Below are positions 42,529 to 52,475 of a stretch of 64,000 nucleotides of DNA, piece after piece. Numbering within the stretch: position 1 is the first letter of the stretch; the number at the start of each line of letters is the position of its first letter. The notes under the pieces are model-generated. The model did no database searches, was not told the DNA's origin, and was given only the letters and a program-made list of their open reading frames with translations. The stretch is from an uncultured Prevotella sp. (GTDB lineage: Bacteria; Bacteroidota; Bacteroidia; Bacteroidales; Bacteroidaceae): assembly GCA_900315525.1 (NCBI GenBank), contig OMZO01000004.1:62001-126000 (forward strand). Direction: 5' to 3'. Position numbers and translations under genes: made by a program.

Positions 42529-44079
42529 ATGCGGATATTTTTACTACACCTTATTATAATTATATTAGGAACAACTTTCACGAGTTGCACAAGTCAGCAG
42601 AAAACCTATAAAATTGGTGTTTCGCAATGTGCACCAGGTCCTTGGCGTGATAAAGTGAACCATGAGATGTTGGCTGCCCAGCATCTATTTGAATACGATG
42701 CCAAGGTCATCATTGCTACGTCCTACGATGACACACAACATCAGATAAAGCAAATAGACAGCTTGGTTAATAGTGGCATTGACCTATTGGTAGTTGCTCC
42801 GAACGAGGCAGGCCCCATTTCTAATGCCATCGAGAAAGTCAAAGCCAAAGGCATCCCCGTTATTTGTTTCGATCGTAAGGTGGAAAACGATAATTATACA
42901 GCCTTTATTGGTGGCGACAACGTTGAGGCGGGAAAGGCAATTGGTGTCAATGCCATAGACATTGCACATGGTCTGCAGGTTGACGGGCGCAAGCCTTTCA
43001 TCTTGGAGATTACAGCTGCACTGAGCAATACGCCTGCACTTGAGCGTCATCAAGGGTTCGCCAAGGTGATGGAAGGGCACGACGAGTTGGAATATGTCTG
43101 GAAAGAAAGTAATTGGTCATCAGAAGAGACATGCCGTATATTAAAGGAACAAATAGAGACAGGTCACCTTCCCGACATTGTGTTCTGTCATAATGACGGT
43201 ATGGCTACGGGAGCCTACAAAGCTGTAGTGGAAACTGGGACAGAAGGGAAAATCAGAATTATGGGCATCGACGGTATGCCTGGAGAAGGATTGGACTATG
43301 TGCAGTTTGGTCATCAGATTGCAAGTTATGTCTATCCCACTGGAGGTGACAAGATTATCAAATTAGCTCTAGACATCCTGACAGGCAAGCCTTACGACCG
43401 AGAGAATAAACTACAAGGCATACTGGTGGTTCCCGAAAATGCATGGCCCATCGCCACAACGACCACAGAACTGCTCAGACAGGTAGAAGAACTCGTGACC
43501 ATCCAAGACAAATTAGAGGGCTATTTGGGGTTATACAATACTCAGCGTAAAGTGTTAGTTGGCAGTTTGGTGGCTATCGTGCTCCTAGTGGTGGCTATCA
43601 TCCTCATTTGGCGCGCACTGGTACAGACACGTCGAACGACACGCCAACGGCAGACCATGAACGAGGAGCAGATCCTGTTCTATACCAACCCAGATACCCG
43701 TACATTGCGACAGGTGTTTGACACCCCTTCTGACCAAGTGCCCCAACCCCGTTCACAAGATGCCATCTTCGCAGAGACCTTGAACAAAGCCATTCGCGAT
43801 AATATGTCCAACCCAGAATTGAAGATGGATGACTTAGGTGACGAATTAGGAATGAGCCGTGTACAACTCTACCGCAAGGTAAAATCACTAACAGGTATCT
43901 CGCCCGTAGAGCTTTTGCGCGAAATGCGCCTGCAACGCGGATACAACCTTTTACTATCGACGACAAAAAGTGTATCAGAGATAGCCTTTGAAGTGGGATT
44001 CAATACACCCAGCTACTTTTCCAACTGTTTCAAGAAACAATTCGGCAAATATCCTACAGACTTAAGGGCTGAGCAATGA
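42529..44079 (+). CDS. Minimal transmembrane regulator: sugar sensor fused directly to AraC domain
   Basis: A 516-aa protein. Signal sequence 1-20, sugar-binding domain 26-320 (YKIGVSQCAPGPWRD, IPVICFDRK), one helix at 341-362, a short linker, then an AraC DNA-binding domain at 413-512. It has no functional His-box, ATPase or receiver. The linker MNEEQILFYTN-PDTRTL aligns with MEREQLDFFTK-VSHELRTPL of the upstream regulator, so it is a decayed His-box start. The AraC domains are closely alike (both SRVQLYRK, SPVELLR). It appears to be a one-component membrane transcription factor derived from an HTCS. ATG 42529 is chosen because the longer frame uses TTG inside a promoter box. Confidence 0.92.
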   Translation: MRIFLLHLIIIILGTTFTSCTSQQKTYKIGVSQCAPGPWRDKVNHEMLAAQHLFEYDAKVIIATSYDDTQHQIKQIDSLVNSGIDLLVVAPNEAGPISNAIEKVKAKGIPVICFDRKVENDNYTAFIGGDNVEAGKAIGVNAIDIAHGLQVDGRKPFILEITAALSNTPALERHQGFAKVMEGHDELEYVWKESNWSSEETCRILKEQIETGHLPDIVFCHNDGMATGAYKAVVETGTEGKIRIMGIDGMPGEGLDYVQFGHQIASYVYPTGGDKIIKLALDILTGKPYDRENKLQGILVVPENAWPIATTTTELLRQVEELVTIQDKLEGYLGLYNTQRKVLVGSLVAIVLLVVAIILIWRALVQTRRTTRQRQTMNEEQILFYTNPDTRTLRQVFDTPSDQVPQPRSQDAIFAETLNKAIRDNMSNPELKMDDLGDELGMSRVQLYRKVKSLTGISPVELLREMRLQRGYNLLLSTTKSVSEIAFEVGFNTPSYFSNCFKKQFGKYPTDLRAEQ

Positions 44080-44134
44080 GACTCGGTCCTTTTTTATGCC
44101 TTAAATAAACGATATCGACTAAGACGGCAAGAAA

Positions 44135-44208
44135 TGTTACCATGAAACATTTTTGTTAGCCTGCGAACGATTTTTGAAAGATTTGTCAGGCTTAGGTTGG
44201 TAATTTTG
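44135..44208 (+). promoter_or_regulatory. Fructan operator and promoter of susC copy 1
   Basis: TGTTAC at 44135, TGAAACA at 44143, CGAACGA at 44164 (21-bp offset), TAATTTTG at 44201 (37 nt from the proximal half-site). ATG follows at 44256. Confidence 0.8.
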
Positions 44209-44255
44209 CAACAAATTTGAGAAAAAAGCATTTACTAACCCTTAAAAAAACAACA

Positions 44256-47200
44256 ATGAAACAGCTAAAAAGAGCGTTACTCAGTTTCAGTCTCCTGTTG
44301 TCGAGTACATTATTGTACGCGCAGGCGGAGATTAGCGGAACTGTGGTTGACCCGACGGGTGAAACCGTTATCGGCGCCACAGTGATGGAGAAAGGAACGT
44401 CGAATGGTACAGTTACAGATTTCGACGGTAACTTCAAGTTGAAAGTGGAGGCCGGCAAGACGCTGGTGATCTCCTACATCGGTTTCCTGACACAGGAAGT
44501 AGCAGCTGCTGATGGCATGACTGTTACCCTACAAGACGACGCATTAGCGCTGGAAGAAGTGGTTGTCACTGGCTATACTACCCAGCGTAAGGCCGACCTA
44601 ACTGGTGCTGTAAGCGTCGTGAGTGTCAACGAATTGGCCAAGCAAAATGAGAACAACCCCATGAAAGCTCTGCAGGGTCGTGTGCCAGGCATGAACATCC
44701 AGGCTGATGGTAACCTGGCAGGTGCTGCTACAGTCCGCATCCGTGGTATCGGAACGTTGAATGACAACGATCCTCTGTACATCATCGACGGTGTTCCCAC
44801 CAAGGCCGGTATGCACGAATTGAATGGTAACGACATTGAAAGCATCCAGGTATTGAAGGATGCCGCCTCTGCTTCTATTTATGGTTCGCGAGCTGCTAAT
44901 GGTGTGATTATCATTACTACCAAGAAAGGTAAGGACGGTAAGGTGAAGGTGAACTTCGACACCAGTGTTGCCGCTTCTTTCTATGCCCATAAGATTGAAA
45001 CCATGAATGCTCAGCAGTGGGGACGCGCCTTCTGGCAGGCAAATGTCAACGATGGCATTAACCCCAATAATAACAACTTGGGCTACAACTTCGACTGGAC
45101 TTACGACAAAAATGGAAATCCTCTGCTGAATGGATTGACCATGAACATGTTCCTAGACGACAATGCAAGTGTACGCTCTGCTGATACCGACTGGTTTAAG
45201 GAGATCACGCGTACAGGCGTTGTTCAGCAGTATAACCTCTCCGTCAGCAATGGTTCCGAGAAGGGTAGCTCATTCTTCTCAGTAGGCTATTACGATAACA
45301 TGGGTACCATTAAAGACAGCAAGTTCAGCCGTCTGTCAGCTCGTGCCAATGCAGACTATAAGCTATTTGATGGCAAGGTCGTGATTGGAGAAAATTTCTC
45401 TGTTAACCGTACGAAGGGCACCGATGCTCCTGGTGGTATCTTGGAGAATGCCTTGGAATTCAACTCCAACTTTCCTATTTATGCAGAAAATGGCGAGTTT
45501 GCACAGGCTCTTGGTGCTTATTCTGAGCGTGAGAATCCCCTGAGTCTTATATATAATAATAAGGATAACGAATATACCCAATGGCGTATGTTCGGCGATG
45601 CTCATATTAGCGTTACGCCGTTCAAGAACTTCACCGTTCGCTCTACGTTGGGTATGGACTATTCACAAAAGGAACAGCGTTTCTTCACCTATCCTATTGC
45701 AAACGGTAAGGTGAAGCGCACCGACACTGCGGCAGAGAGCAAGCAGGAACACTGGATGCGCTGGATGTGGAATGCGATTGCTACTTATAATATAGAGATT
45801 GGTCTGCATCGTGCCGATGCCTTAGTTGGTATGGAGGTGAATCGCCATGATTTCAAGTGGAATAGTGCTAAGCGCTACGAGCTGTCAGTTCTTAACACAG
45901 ACTACATGTGGCCTTCGGCAGGTACTGGCAAACAGTTGGCAGAAGGTTCTGGTGAAGGTTTCTCTCTGGTATCTTTCTTCGGAAAAGCCAACTACACCTA
46001 TGCCGACAAATATATGGCTTCGTTTACCATCCGTCGTGACGGTTCTAGCCGTTTCGGTAGTAACAACCAGTATGGTACATTCCCCTCTGTCAGCGTAGGT
46101 TGGCGTCTAACCCAGGAGAACTTCATGAAGAAGACCAACGGTTGGTTGGATGACTTGAAGGTTCGCTACTCATGGGGACAGACTGGTAACCAGGAAATAT
46201 CCAATACAGCCCGTTATACCCTCTATCGTGCCGTTGTATCTACGGGACTTTGGGAGAGTGGCGCAGCTGGTTCCACTTATGATATTAAAGGTACCAATGG
46301 CGGTTTGATCCTTGACAATGGTTATGTCCGCAGCCAGCGTGGTAACGACGACATCAAGTGGGAAACAACGACTCAACATAACATTGGTGTGGACTTCGCT
46401 CTTCTTAGAAACGAGGTTTACGGTAGCTTCGACTGGTTCCATAAGAAGACCACAGACATCCTGCTTTTCATGGACGGTATAGCCTCTATGGGTGAAGGTG
46501 CCTCACAGTGGATCAATGCCGGTGAGGTAAAGAACGTCGGTTGGGAAGTATCACTGGGCTATCGTCATAAATTATCAAACGGATTCTCATGGGATATCAA
46601 TGGTAATATCAGCCGTTTTACCAATGAGATCACAAAACTGCCTGAGACTGTTGCAGCTAATGGACGTTTCGGTGGTAATGGCGTAAAGAGCGTCGTTGGT
46701 CATCCTATGGGTGCTCAGGTAGGTTACGTCGCTGATGGCATCTTCAAGAGTCAGGAGGAAATAGATAATCATGCTGTACAGGAGGGTGCCGGACTGGGAC
46801 GTATCCGTTGGAAGGACCTGAATGGTGATGGCAAGATTACAGAAGCTGATCAGGATTGGATTTACAATCCCACACCCGATTTCACATGGGGCTTGAATAT
46901 TTACCTGCAGTATAAGGATTTTGACTTCACCATGTTCTGGCAAGGTGTACAGGGTGTTGATGTTGATTGCCGCGGCTTCAAGTCACAGACTGATTTCTGG
47001 GCTAACTCCAACATCAATGTGCCTTACCTGAACAAGGGTGTGCGTGCGCTCGATGCATGGAGTCCTTCTAATCCTGGTAGTGACATCCCAGCACTGACCA
47101 CTGCTGATAACAATAACGAGGGACGTGTTTCTTCTTACTATATAGAGAATGGTTCGTTTGCCAAACTGCGTACCATCCAGCTGGGCTACAACCTGCCTAA

Positions 47201-47366
47201 GACCTTTACGGACAAGATTCGCATGGATCGTCTGCGTCTCTATATCTCTGCACAGAACTTAGTGACCATCAAGAGCAGCAAGTTCTCTGGTGTGGATCCT
47301 GAGAATCCTGGATTCAACTATCCTATTCCTCTTAACTTGACCTTCGGACTCAACGTGGGCTTTTAA
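44256..47366 (+). CDS. susC: SusC-family TonB-dependent oligosaccharide importer, copy 1
   Basis: A 1036-aa outer-membrane transporter. It has a signal peptide (LLYAQ), a carboxypeptidase-regulatory-like domain (ISGTVVDPTGETVIGATV), a TonB box (LEEVVVTGYTTQ), a plug (VRIRGIGTLNDNDPLYIIDG) and a barrel ending in Phe. There is no N-terminal STN signalling domain, so it is not tied to an anti-sigma factor. It forms a pair with the next gene to import fructan oligosaccharides; substrate is by locus context. ATG 44256 follows an A-rich leader (a TTG at 44217 is rejected). Confidence 0.93.
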   Translation: MKQLKRALLSFSLLLSSTLLYAQAEISGTVVDPTGETVIGATVMEKGTSNGTVTDFDGNFKLKVEAGKTLVISYIGFLTQEVAAADGMTVTLQDDALALEEVVVTGYTTQRKADLTGAVSVVSVNELAKQNENNPMKALQGRVPGMNIQADGNLAGAATVRIRGIGTLNDNDPLYIIDGVPTKAGMHELNGNDIESIQVLKDAASASIYGSRAANGVIIITTKKGKDGKVKVNFDTSVAASFYAHKIETMNAQQWGRAFWQANVNDGINPNNNNLGYNFDWTYDKNGNPLLNGLTMNMFLDDNASVRSADTDWFKEITRTGVVQQYNLSVSNGSEKGSSFFSVGYYDNMGTIKDSKFSRLSARANADYKLFDGKVVIGENFSVNRTKGTDAPGGILENALEFNSNFPIYAENGEFAQALGAYSERENPLSLIYNNKDNEYTQWRMFGDAHISVTPFKNFTVRSTLGMDYSQKEQRFFTYPIANGKVKRTDTAAESKQEHWMRWMWNAIATYNIEIGLHRADALVGMEVNRHDFKWNSAKRYELSVLNTDYMWPSAGTGKQLAEGSGEGFSLVSFFGKANYTYADKYMASFTIRRDGSSRFGSNNQYGTFPSVSVGWRLTQENFMKKTNGWLDDLKVRYSWGQTGNQEISNTARYTLYRAVVSTGLWESGAAGSTYDIKGTNGGLILDNGYVRSQRGNDDIKWETTTQHNIGVDFALLRNEVYGSFDWFHKKTTDILLFMDGIASMGEGASQWINAGEVKNVGWEVSLGYRHKLSNGFSWDINGNISRFTNEITKLPETVAANGRFGGNGVKSVVGHPMGAQVGYVADGIFKSQEEIDNHAVQEGAGLGRIRWKDLNGDGKITEADQDWIYNPTPDFTWGLNIYLQYKDFDFTMFWQGVQGVDVDCRGFKSQTDFWANSNINVPYLNKGVRALDAWSPSNPGSDIPALTTADNNNEGRVSSYYIENGSFAKLRTIQLGYNLPKTFTDKIRMDRLRLYISAQNLVTIKSSKFSGVDPENPGFNYPIPLNLTFGLNVGF

Positions 47367-47411
47367 TTAATAATTTGAAATAAGGAATTAGGAATTAGAA
47401 AATTTGAAATT

Positions 47412-49172
47412 ATGATTACCAATATGAACAAAATATTATTCGCAGGTCTTGTAGGTTGCGCTTTGACAGCCACACTCACCAGTTGCAGCAATTTTCTGGA
47501 AGAGCAAGTGCCTCAAGCCACGCTGACGCAAGACGAGGTGAAAGACCCTAAATATATTGATAACGTGATCATTTCAGCTTACGCTGGTCTGGTGACGATT
47601 GAAGACATGAACGCTTCGTTCTCACTGTGGAACTACGATACCCGTTCTGACGATGCTTACGTAGGAGGTGCAGAGTTCTCTGATGGTGAGCCTTTCCACC
47701 GTCTGGAAAAAGGTGTTGGAATCTTGACTACCGACTGGAACTTCGGCTCTATCTGGGGAAAGTTGTACAACTATCTCTCGCGTGTCAGCTTGTCTCTTGA
47801 CGTTCTGGCTGCTGCCGACCAGAACAATGCTACCATCCAGCAGCGTACGGCCGAGATGAAGTTCCTGCGTGCCTACGGACACTTCCAGCTGAAGCGTCTG
47901 TTCAAGAAAATTCCTTTTGTCAACAAGCTTAATATGACAGAGGATGACTATAACAATCTGAAGAATACCGAGTACACGAATGACGAGGGCTGGCAGCAGA
48001 TCATCAACGATTTGGAGGATGCCTACAAAGTCTTGCCAACAGCACAGGCTGACAAGGGTCGTCCCACCAAGGCTGCCGCTGCCGCTTTCCTGGCTAAGGT
48101 TTATCTTTATAAGGCTTACCACCAAGATGATGCCAAGAGCCATAAGGTGACCAGCATCAACAGCGACGAGTTGCAGAAAGTGGTTGAATATACCAACCTC
48201 GCCCTGTACACATCGGCAGGTTATGGCTTGGAGACCGACATGCACAATAACTTCCGTCCAGAGGAGCAGTATGAAAACGGCAAGGAAGTCATCTGGGGTA
48301 TCCAGTACTCTAAGAACGATGGTACCACATGGGGTAACCTGAACTTCTCAAACCGTTTGATTGTGCCCTGTATTCCTAAGGTTCACGATTCCGGTAACGA
48401 CTTCTACAAGCCTTCTCACAACCTGGTTGATGCTTACCGCACCAATTCAAACGGTCTGCCTCATTTGGATGACTTTGCAGCTACCGACTATTATGTAGGC
48501 AGCAACGAAACCGTTGATCCCCGTCTGTTCATCACTGTAGGCGTACCTGGCACACCTTATATGTATAACCCCAGTTACATGATGAACGAGAGCAACGTGT
48601 GGAGCCGCAGTGGTGGTACATATGGTTACTTCGTATCACTGAAGCAGAACGTTGATCCGGCATACACCGACATCTATCTCTTCAACTGCGACAACCAGTG
48701 GGCTTCTTCTATGAATCGCATTGTGTTCCGCTATGCCGACGTGCTCCTGATGCGCGCAGAGGCTATGATTCAGCTGGGGCAGATTTCCGAGGCTATCACC
48801 CTCATTAACCAAGTACGCGACCGTGCTGCCGGCCTGGCTAAGAACAGTGTCGTTGCCAACTATCCTTCTAAGTATGGTGTACACTACGCCGTAGGTAAGT
48901 ATAAGGACTCTTACAGCAAGGATGAGGCTATGAAGATTGTCAAGATGGAACGCCGTCTGGAACTGGCTATGGAGTCAGAGCGTTTCTTCGACCTCGTTCG
49001 TTGGGGCGATGCCGCTACCGTCATCAACAAGTTCTATACCGACGAAAGCCGTACAATGAATTTCCTTTCCGGTTCTATGTTCACCGCCGACAAGAACGAG
49101 TATCTGCCTATTCCTCACGAGCAGATAGCTGCTTCTAACGGTAACTATGAGCAGAACATTGGACAATGGTAA
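47412..49172 (+). CDS. susD: SusD-family surface glycan-binding lipoprotein, copy 1
   Basis: A 586-aa lipoprotein with LTSC at Cys25, then acidic residues (SNFLEE) that act as surface-export signal in Bacteroidota. It has TPR-type helices (MKFLRAYGHFQLKRLF) and the C-terminal RagB/SusD segment (MKIVKMERRLELAMESERFFDLVRWGD). It caps SusC and binds oligosaccharide. The 45-bp linker from susC holds AATTAGG-type repeats. Confidence 0.93.
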   Translation: MITNMNKILFAGLVGCALTATLTSCSNFLEEQVPQATLTQDEVKDPKYIDNVIISAYAGLVTIEDMNASFSLWNYDTRSDDAYVGGAEFSDGEPFHRLEKGVGILTTDWNFGSIWGKLYNYLSRVSLSLDVLAAADQNNATIQQRTAEMKFLRAYGHFQLKRLFKKIPFVNKLNMTEDDYNNLKNTEYTNDEGWQQIINDLEDAYKVLPTAQADKGRPTKAAAAAFLAKVYLYKAYHQDDAKSHKVTSINSDELQKVVEYTNLALYTSAGYGLETDMHNNFRPEEQYENGKEVIWGIQYSKNDGTTWGNLNFSNRLIVPCIPKVHDSGNDFYKPSHNLVDAYRTNSNGLPHLDDFAATDYYVGSNETVDPRLFITVGVPGTPYMYNPSYMMNESNVWSRSGGTYGYFVSLKQNVDPAYTDIYLFNCDNQWASSMNRIVFRYADVLLMRAEAMIQLGQISEAITLINQVRDRAAGLAKNSVVANYPSKYGVHYAVGKYKDSYSKDEAMKIVKMERRLELAMESERFFDLVRWGDAATVINKFYTDESRTMNFLSGSMFTADKNEYLPIPHEQIAASNGNYEQNIGQW

Positions 49173-49216
49173 GAGACAATAATAAATTAGAAACTAGTAA
49201 TTAGAAATTAGAAATT

Positions 49217-50632
49217 ATGATTACCAAAATAAAAAGAATTGCCAGTACACTAACGGTTATTGGTTATTGTTTATTGGTTATGATGCTCAGTGCCTGCTCC
49301 GATGACAATACAAGTGGTATGAATGTCAGTGGCACCTGCTTCGTAAAGGAGTTGGTACTCAACGGACAATATACTGCTACAATCAGTGTCGAGAAACGCC
49401 TCATTAAGGTAAAGGTACCTGAGAATTTCGATCAGAAGGCAGACATGCAGATTACAAGTCTGAAGATATCTGACGGCGCCACCTGCAATTTCAAGGAGGG
49501 CGACCATATCAATCTGGAGTCAGCTAAAGCTCTGCGTGTTAGCAATGGTGACCTGGTAATGGACTATCAGCTTAGCGTACGCAATGACGAGGCATTATTG
49601 AAATTGTTCCTGTTAGAGGGTGTAAAGGGTGCCATCAATCAGGAGGAAAAGACCGTAACCGTCTCTGTAACGGGTAACAGCGGTATTGACTTGAGCAACG
49701 CGACTTTCGAAGTGGAATGCAGTGAGGACGCCGTCTGTTCGCCTGCCAGCGGGACAAAGGCTGACTTCACGGAGCCTTTCCACTTGACGCTGACAGACAA
49801 TACGGCCACAACCACCTATACAGTCCTTGTGACACTCATCCAGAATCCTGTAGCCCTCTTTGTAGGCAAGGCTGAGAATGTCGAGATGCTTAACATCGAG
49901 GAAAAGGCTGCGGCCAAGTGGCTGACAGGTAATGTTGAAGGCGCTGCCTACGCATCTTGGCAGGATATTGCCGACGGCAACATCTCACTCGACGAAGTGA
50001 AATTCGTATTCATCCACATGAATAGTGCTACTTCTGGCAATTACAACGACTTTAAGTCGAAGGAGCCCGAGGCTATGCTTGCCCAGCCCAAGATGAAGGA
50101 ACTCTGGGAACGTGGTGTAGGCTTCGTGCTGGGACGCTCAGCTGTCAACTACGCCAATGCACTGGGTGCTATGCCCGAAGATCTTGCCCCTGACAATGCC
50201 TGGGGTGGAGGCGGTGGCGAAGGCGCCGACAAGATGGGCGATGATCCCTGGCACTTCTTCGCTTTCGATACCGAACACCCACTATGGCACGGGCTGAAGG
50301 CTTATCCTGGAGCATCTGCTGATGCCATCTATACACTCGACCCAGAATATACCATTTGTAACACCACCCTCCAGTTTGGCGACTGGGATCCTCGCTATGC
50401 AGGCAAGGAGGCATGGGATGCCACCACCGGAGGCAATGCTCTGGGTAAGGGCGGCGATGGTAAGGTCTCTGTATGGGAACTGAAGGCCCACAACGGTAGC
50501 TTCGGTAAGGGCGGCGTCATCTGCTTCGGTACTGGTCTGTTCGACTGGAACTCGCCCACGCCATATACCAGCAACTATCACGATAACATGGGTAAGATTA
50601 TGCTCAACGCATTGGATTACCTCACCAAATAA
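49217..50632 (+). CDS. DUF4960-type surface lipoprotein, copy 1
   Basis: A 471-aa lipoprotein (LSAC, Cys27; SDDN surface signal). Residues 35-210 form two Ig/DUF5018-like beta-sandwich repeats (TVSVTGNSGIDLSN). Residues 215-471 are the DUF4960-like domain (ALFVGKAENVEMLNIEEKAAAKWL). It takes the SusE position, so it is probably an additional fructan-binding protein. It is homologous in its C-terminal part to the lipoprotein at 57390. The start region ATGATTACCA is the same as in the preceding susD. Confidence 0.75.
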   Translation: MITKIKRIASTLTVIGYCLLVMMLSACSDDNTSGMNVSGTCFVKELVLNGQYTATISVEKRLIKVKVPENFDQKADMQITSLKISDGATCNFKEGDHINLESAKALRVSNGDLVMDYQLSVRNDEALLKLFLLEGVKGAINQEEKTVTVSVTGNSGIDLSNATFEVECSEDAVCSPASGTKADFTEPFHLTLTDNTATTTYTVLVTLIQNPVALFVGKAENVEMLNIEEKAAAKWLTGNVEGAAYASWQDIADGNISLDEVKFVFIHMNSATSGNYNDFKSKEPEAMLAQPKMKELWERGVGFVLGRSAVNYANALGAMPEDLAPDNAWGGGGGEGADKMGDDPWHFFAFDTEHPLWHGLKAYPGASADAIYTLDPEYTICNTTLQFGDWDPRYAGKEAWDATTGGNALGKGGDGKVSVWELKAHNGSFGKGGVICFGTGLFDWNSPTPYTSNYHDNMGKIMLNALDYLTK

Positions 50633-50650
50633 CTTAAAAAAACAACAATT

Positions 50651-52270
50651 ATGAAAACAATGTTCAATATACTGTTAACAGGTCTGGTTGGCTGCGCTAT
50701 GTGCGCAGCAACCACCTCCTGCTCAGACAATGAGGTGACAGGTGATCCCTCACGCGACTGGGCTGGTACCACAGGGCTGTTCCTGCCTACCGACGATAAA
50801 GGTTTCAACACCTACTACACCCCTGCCGTCGGACGTGTTGGCGACCCCATGCCTTTCTACGACAAGAAGTCTGGTGAGTTCAAGGTACTCTACCTGCAAG
50901 AATACAATAACAACAAGGCATATTGCTACCACCCCATCTGGGCTGTATCCACCGCCGACGGTGCCAATTACCAGTCTGCAGGCGAGTTGTTACCCGTAGG
51001 TACCAACGACTTCCAACAGGACGCAGCACTCGGTACAGGCTGCTGCTACTATAACGAAAAGGATGGCTTGTACTACATCTATTATACTGGCCACAACCCT
51101 CAGGCTAAATATACCGAAGCCGTCATGCGCGCCACATCGCCCGATTTCAAGACATGGACCAAGGACGACTTATGGCAACTCAACGGTCCAAATTATGGAT
51201 ACAGCAGTGTTGACTTCCGCGATCCTCAGATCTTTGAGGCCGAGGATGGCCTCTATCACATGGTTATTGCCACTAAGCCCTTAACTGGCGGTGACCCCGT
51301 TTATGCCGAGTTCACTTCATCAGACCTGAAGACCTGGCAGGATGCTGGCCATTTCCCCATGATCTGGGACCGTATGCTGGAGTGCCCCGACATCTTCAAG
51401 ATGGGCAACTACTGGTATCTCGTCTATAGTGAGTCAGTACGCACCTCTTGGAGCCGTAAAGTCAAGTATATGGTGGGTAACAGCTTTGAAGACCTGAAAG
51501 CCTGCATGGGCGGTTCACCGCGTTGGCCACAGGACGACCATGAGGGTGTACTCGAGAGCCGCGCCTTCTATGCTGGTAAGACAGCCTCTAACGGTACAGA
51601 CCGTTACATCTGGGGTTGGTGCCCGTTCCGTTCTGGCAGCACGATCCATGAAAAGAATGTGAACGTAGGTGGTGGTGATGGTAATGAGCCTAACTGGAGC
51701 GGCGCATTGGTATGCCACAAGCTTATACAACATGAGAACGGTTTGCTGACATTGGGTGAGGTTCCTGCTATGGCTGCCAAATACAACAAGCCACAGGATG
51801 TAAAAGTCATGGAGTCCAATGGTTACAACAATGGTACGCTCAACGGTGACGGTGCTTACGTGCTTTACAACCGTCTGGGCACCTGCAACCACATCTCGAT
51901 GACCATTAAGACTGCTGGCGATGAGGATAAGTTCGGTATCTCATTCGTACGTGGCACTGACTCGAAGCAGTATTATACGATGGTTGTCAATCCGGAATGG
52001 GCCGGTGGCAGACGTAAGGTGAACTTCGAACAGGAAGGTCCGGAAGGCAAGGGCTTTATTGACGGTGCCGATGGCTACATCTTCGTTCGTCCTGCTGACA
52101 ACACCTACAAGATTGACATCTATACAGACAACTCCGTTCTGGTGATGTACATCAATGATGTATGCTCTTACACCCAGCGCATCTATGGTATCCAGAAGAA
52201 CTGCTGGAGCATCAACAACTATGGTGGATCTATTACCGTCAGTGATGTCAAACTAGCCACCATGGAATAA
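50651..52270 (+). CDS. Surface GH32-like lipoprotein with atypical nucleophile motif
   Basis: A 539-aa lipoprotein (TTSC, Cys24). Residues 55-370 are a five-bladed propeller of GH32 type: nucleophile region VGDPMPF (Asp65), FRDPQ (Asp191) and ECPDI (Glu244). The first motif differs from the usual WMNDPNG. Residues 375-539 are a beta-sandwich of DUF4975 type. It is expected to act as a surface endo-fructanase, cutting long chains for SusCD import. It could instead be only a binding protein if the changed motif is inactive. Confidence 0.8.
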   Translation: MKTMFNILLTGLVGCAMCAATTSCSDNEVTGDPSRDWAGTTGLFLPTDDKGFNTYYTPAVGRVGDPMPFYDKKSGEFKVLYLQEYNNNKAYCYHPIWAVSTADGANYQSAGELLPVGTNDFQQDAALGTGCCYYNEKDGLYYIYYTGHNPQAKYTEAVMRATSPDFKTWTKDDLWQLNGPNYGYSSVDFRDPQIFEAEDGLYHMVIATKPLTGGDPVYAEFTSSDLKTWQDAGHFPMIWDRMLECPDIFKMGNYWYLVYSESVRTSWSRKVKYMVGNSFEDLKACMGGSPRWPQDDHEGVLESRAFYAGKTASNGTDRYIWGWCPFRSGSTIHEKNVNVGGGDGNEPNWSGALVCHKLIQHENGLLTLGEVPAMAAKYNKPQDVKVMESNGYNNGTLNGDGAYVLYNRLGTCNHISMTIKTAGDEDKFGISFVRGTDSKQYYTMVVNPEWAGGRRKVNFEQEGPEGKGFIDGADGYIFVRPADNTYKIDIYTDNSVLVMYINDVCSYTQRIYGIQKNCWSINNYGGSITVSDVKLATME

Positions 52271-52352
52271 GAATTCCAGATAAATGCCAGAGGATTGCGC
52301 ATTAACACTTCTTTGGTAAAAATAGCAAATATCGTTCATTTCCTCGCAAATT

Positions 52353-52426
52353 TGTTACATTGAAACAAATTTTTAGGGGGATGAACGATATTTTTATAGT
52401 ATAAAAGCCATCTGTTTGTACTTTTG
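52353..52426 (+). promoter_or_regulatory. Fructan operator and promoter of susC copy 2
   Basis: TGTTAC at 52353, TGAAACA at 52361, TGAACGA at 52382 (21-bp offset), TACTTTTG at 52419 (37 nt). An inverted extra copy, ATCGTTCAT, lies at 52331. Confidence 0.8.
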
Positions 52427-52475
52427 CGCCAGTTTTCAATTCAAAAGTTTACTAACCAATTTAAAGCAACAACAA

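Noticed and set aside
52331..52389. Inverted repeat ATCGTTCAT/ATGAACGAT near susC2, also at 58961/58989, as a LacI-type palindrome operator
   Set aside because: The distance between arms differs (50 against 28 bp) and the pair is absent at 42231 and 44143, whereas the direct-repeat spacing is constant at all four promoters. The inverted copy may be an accessory half-site.
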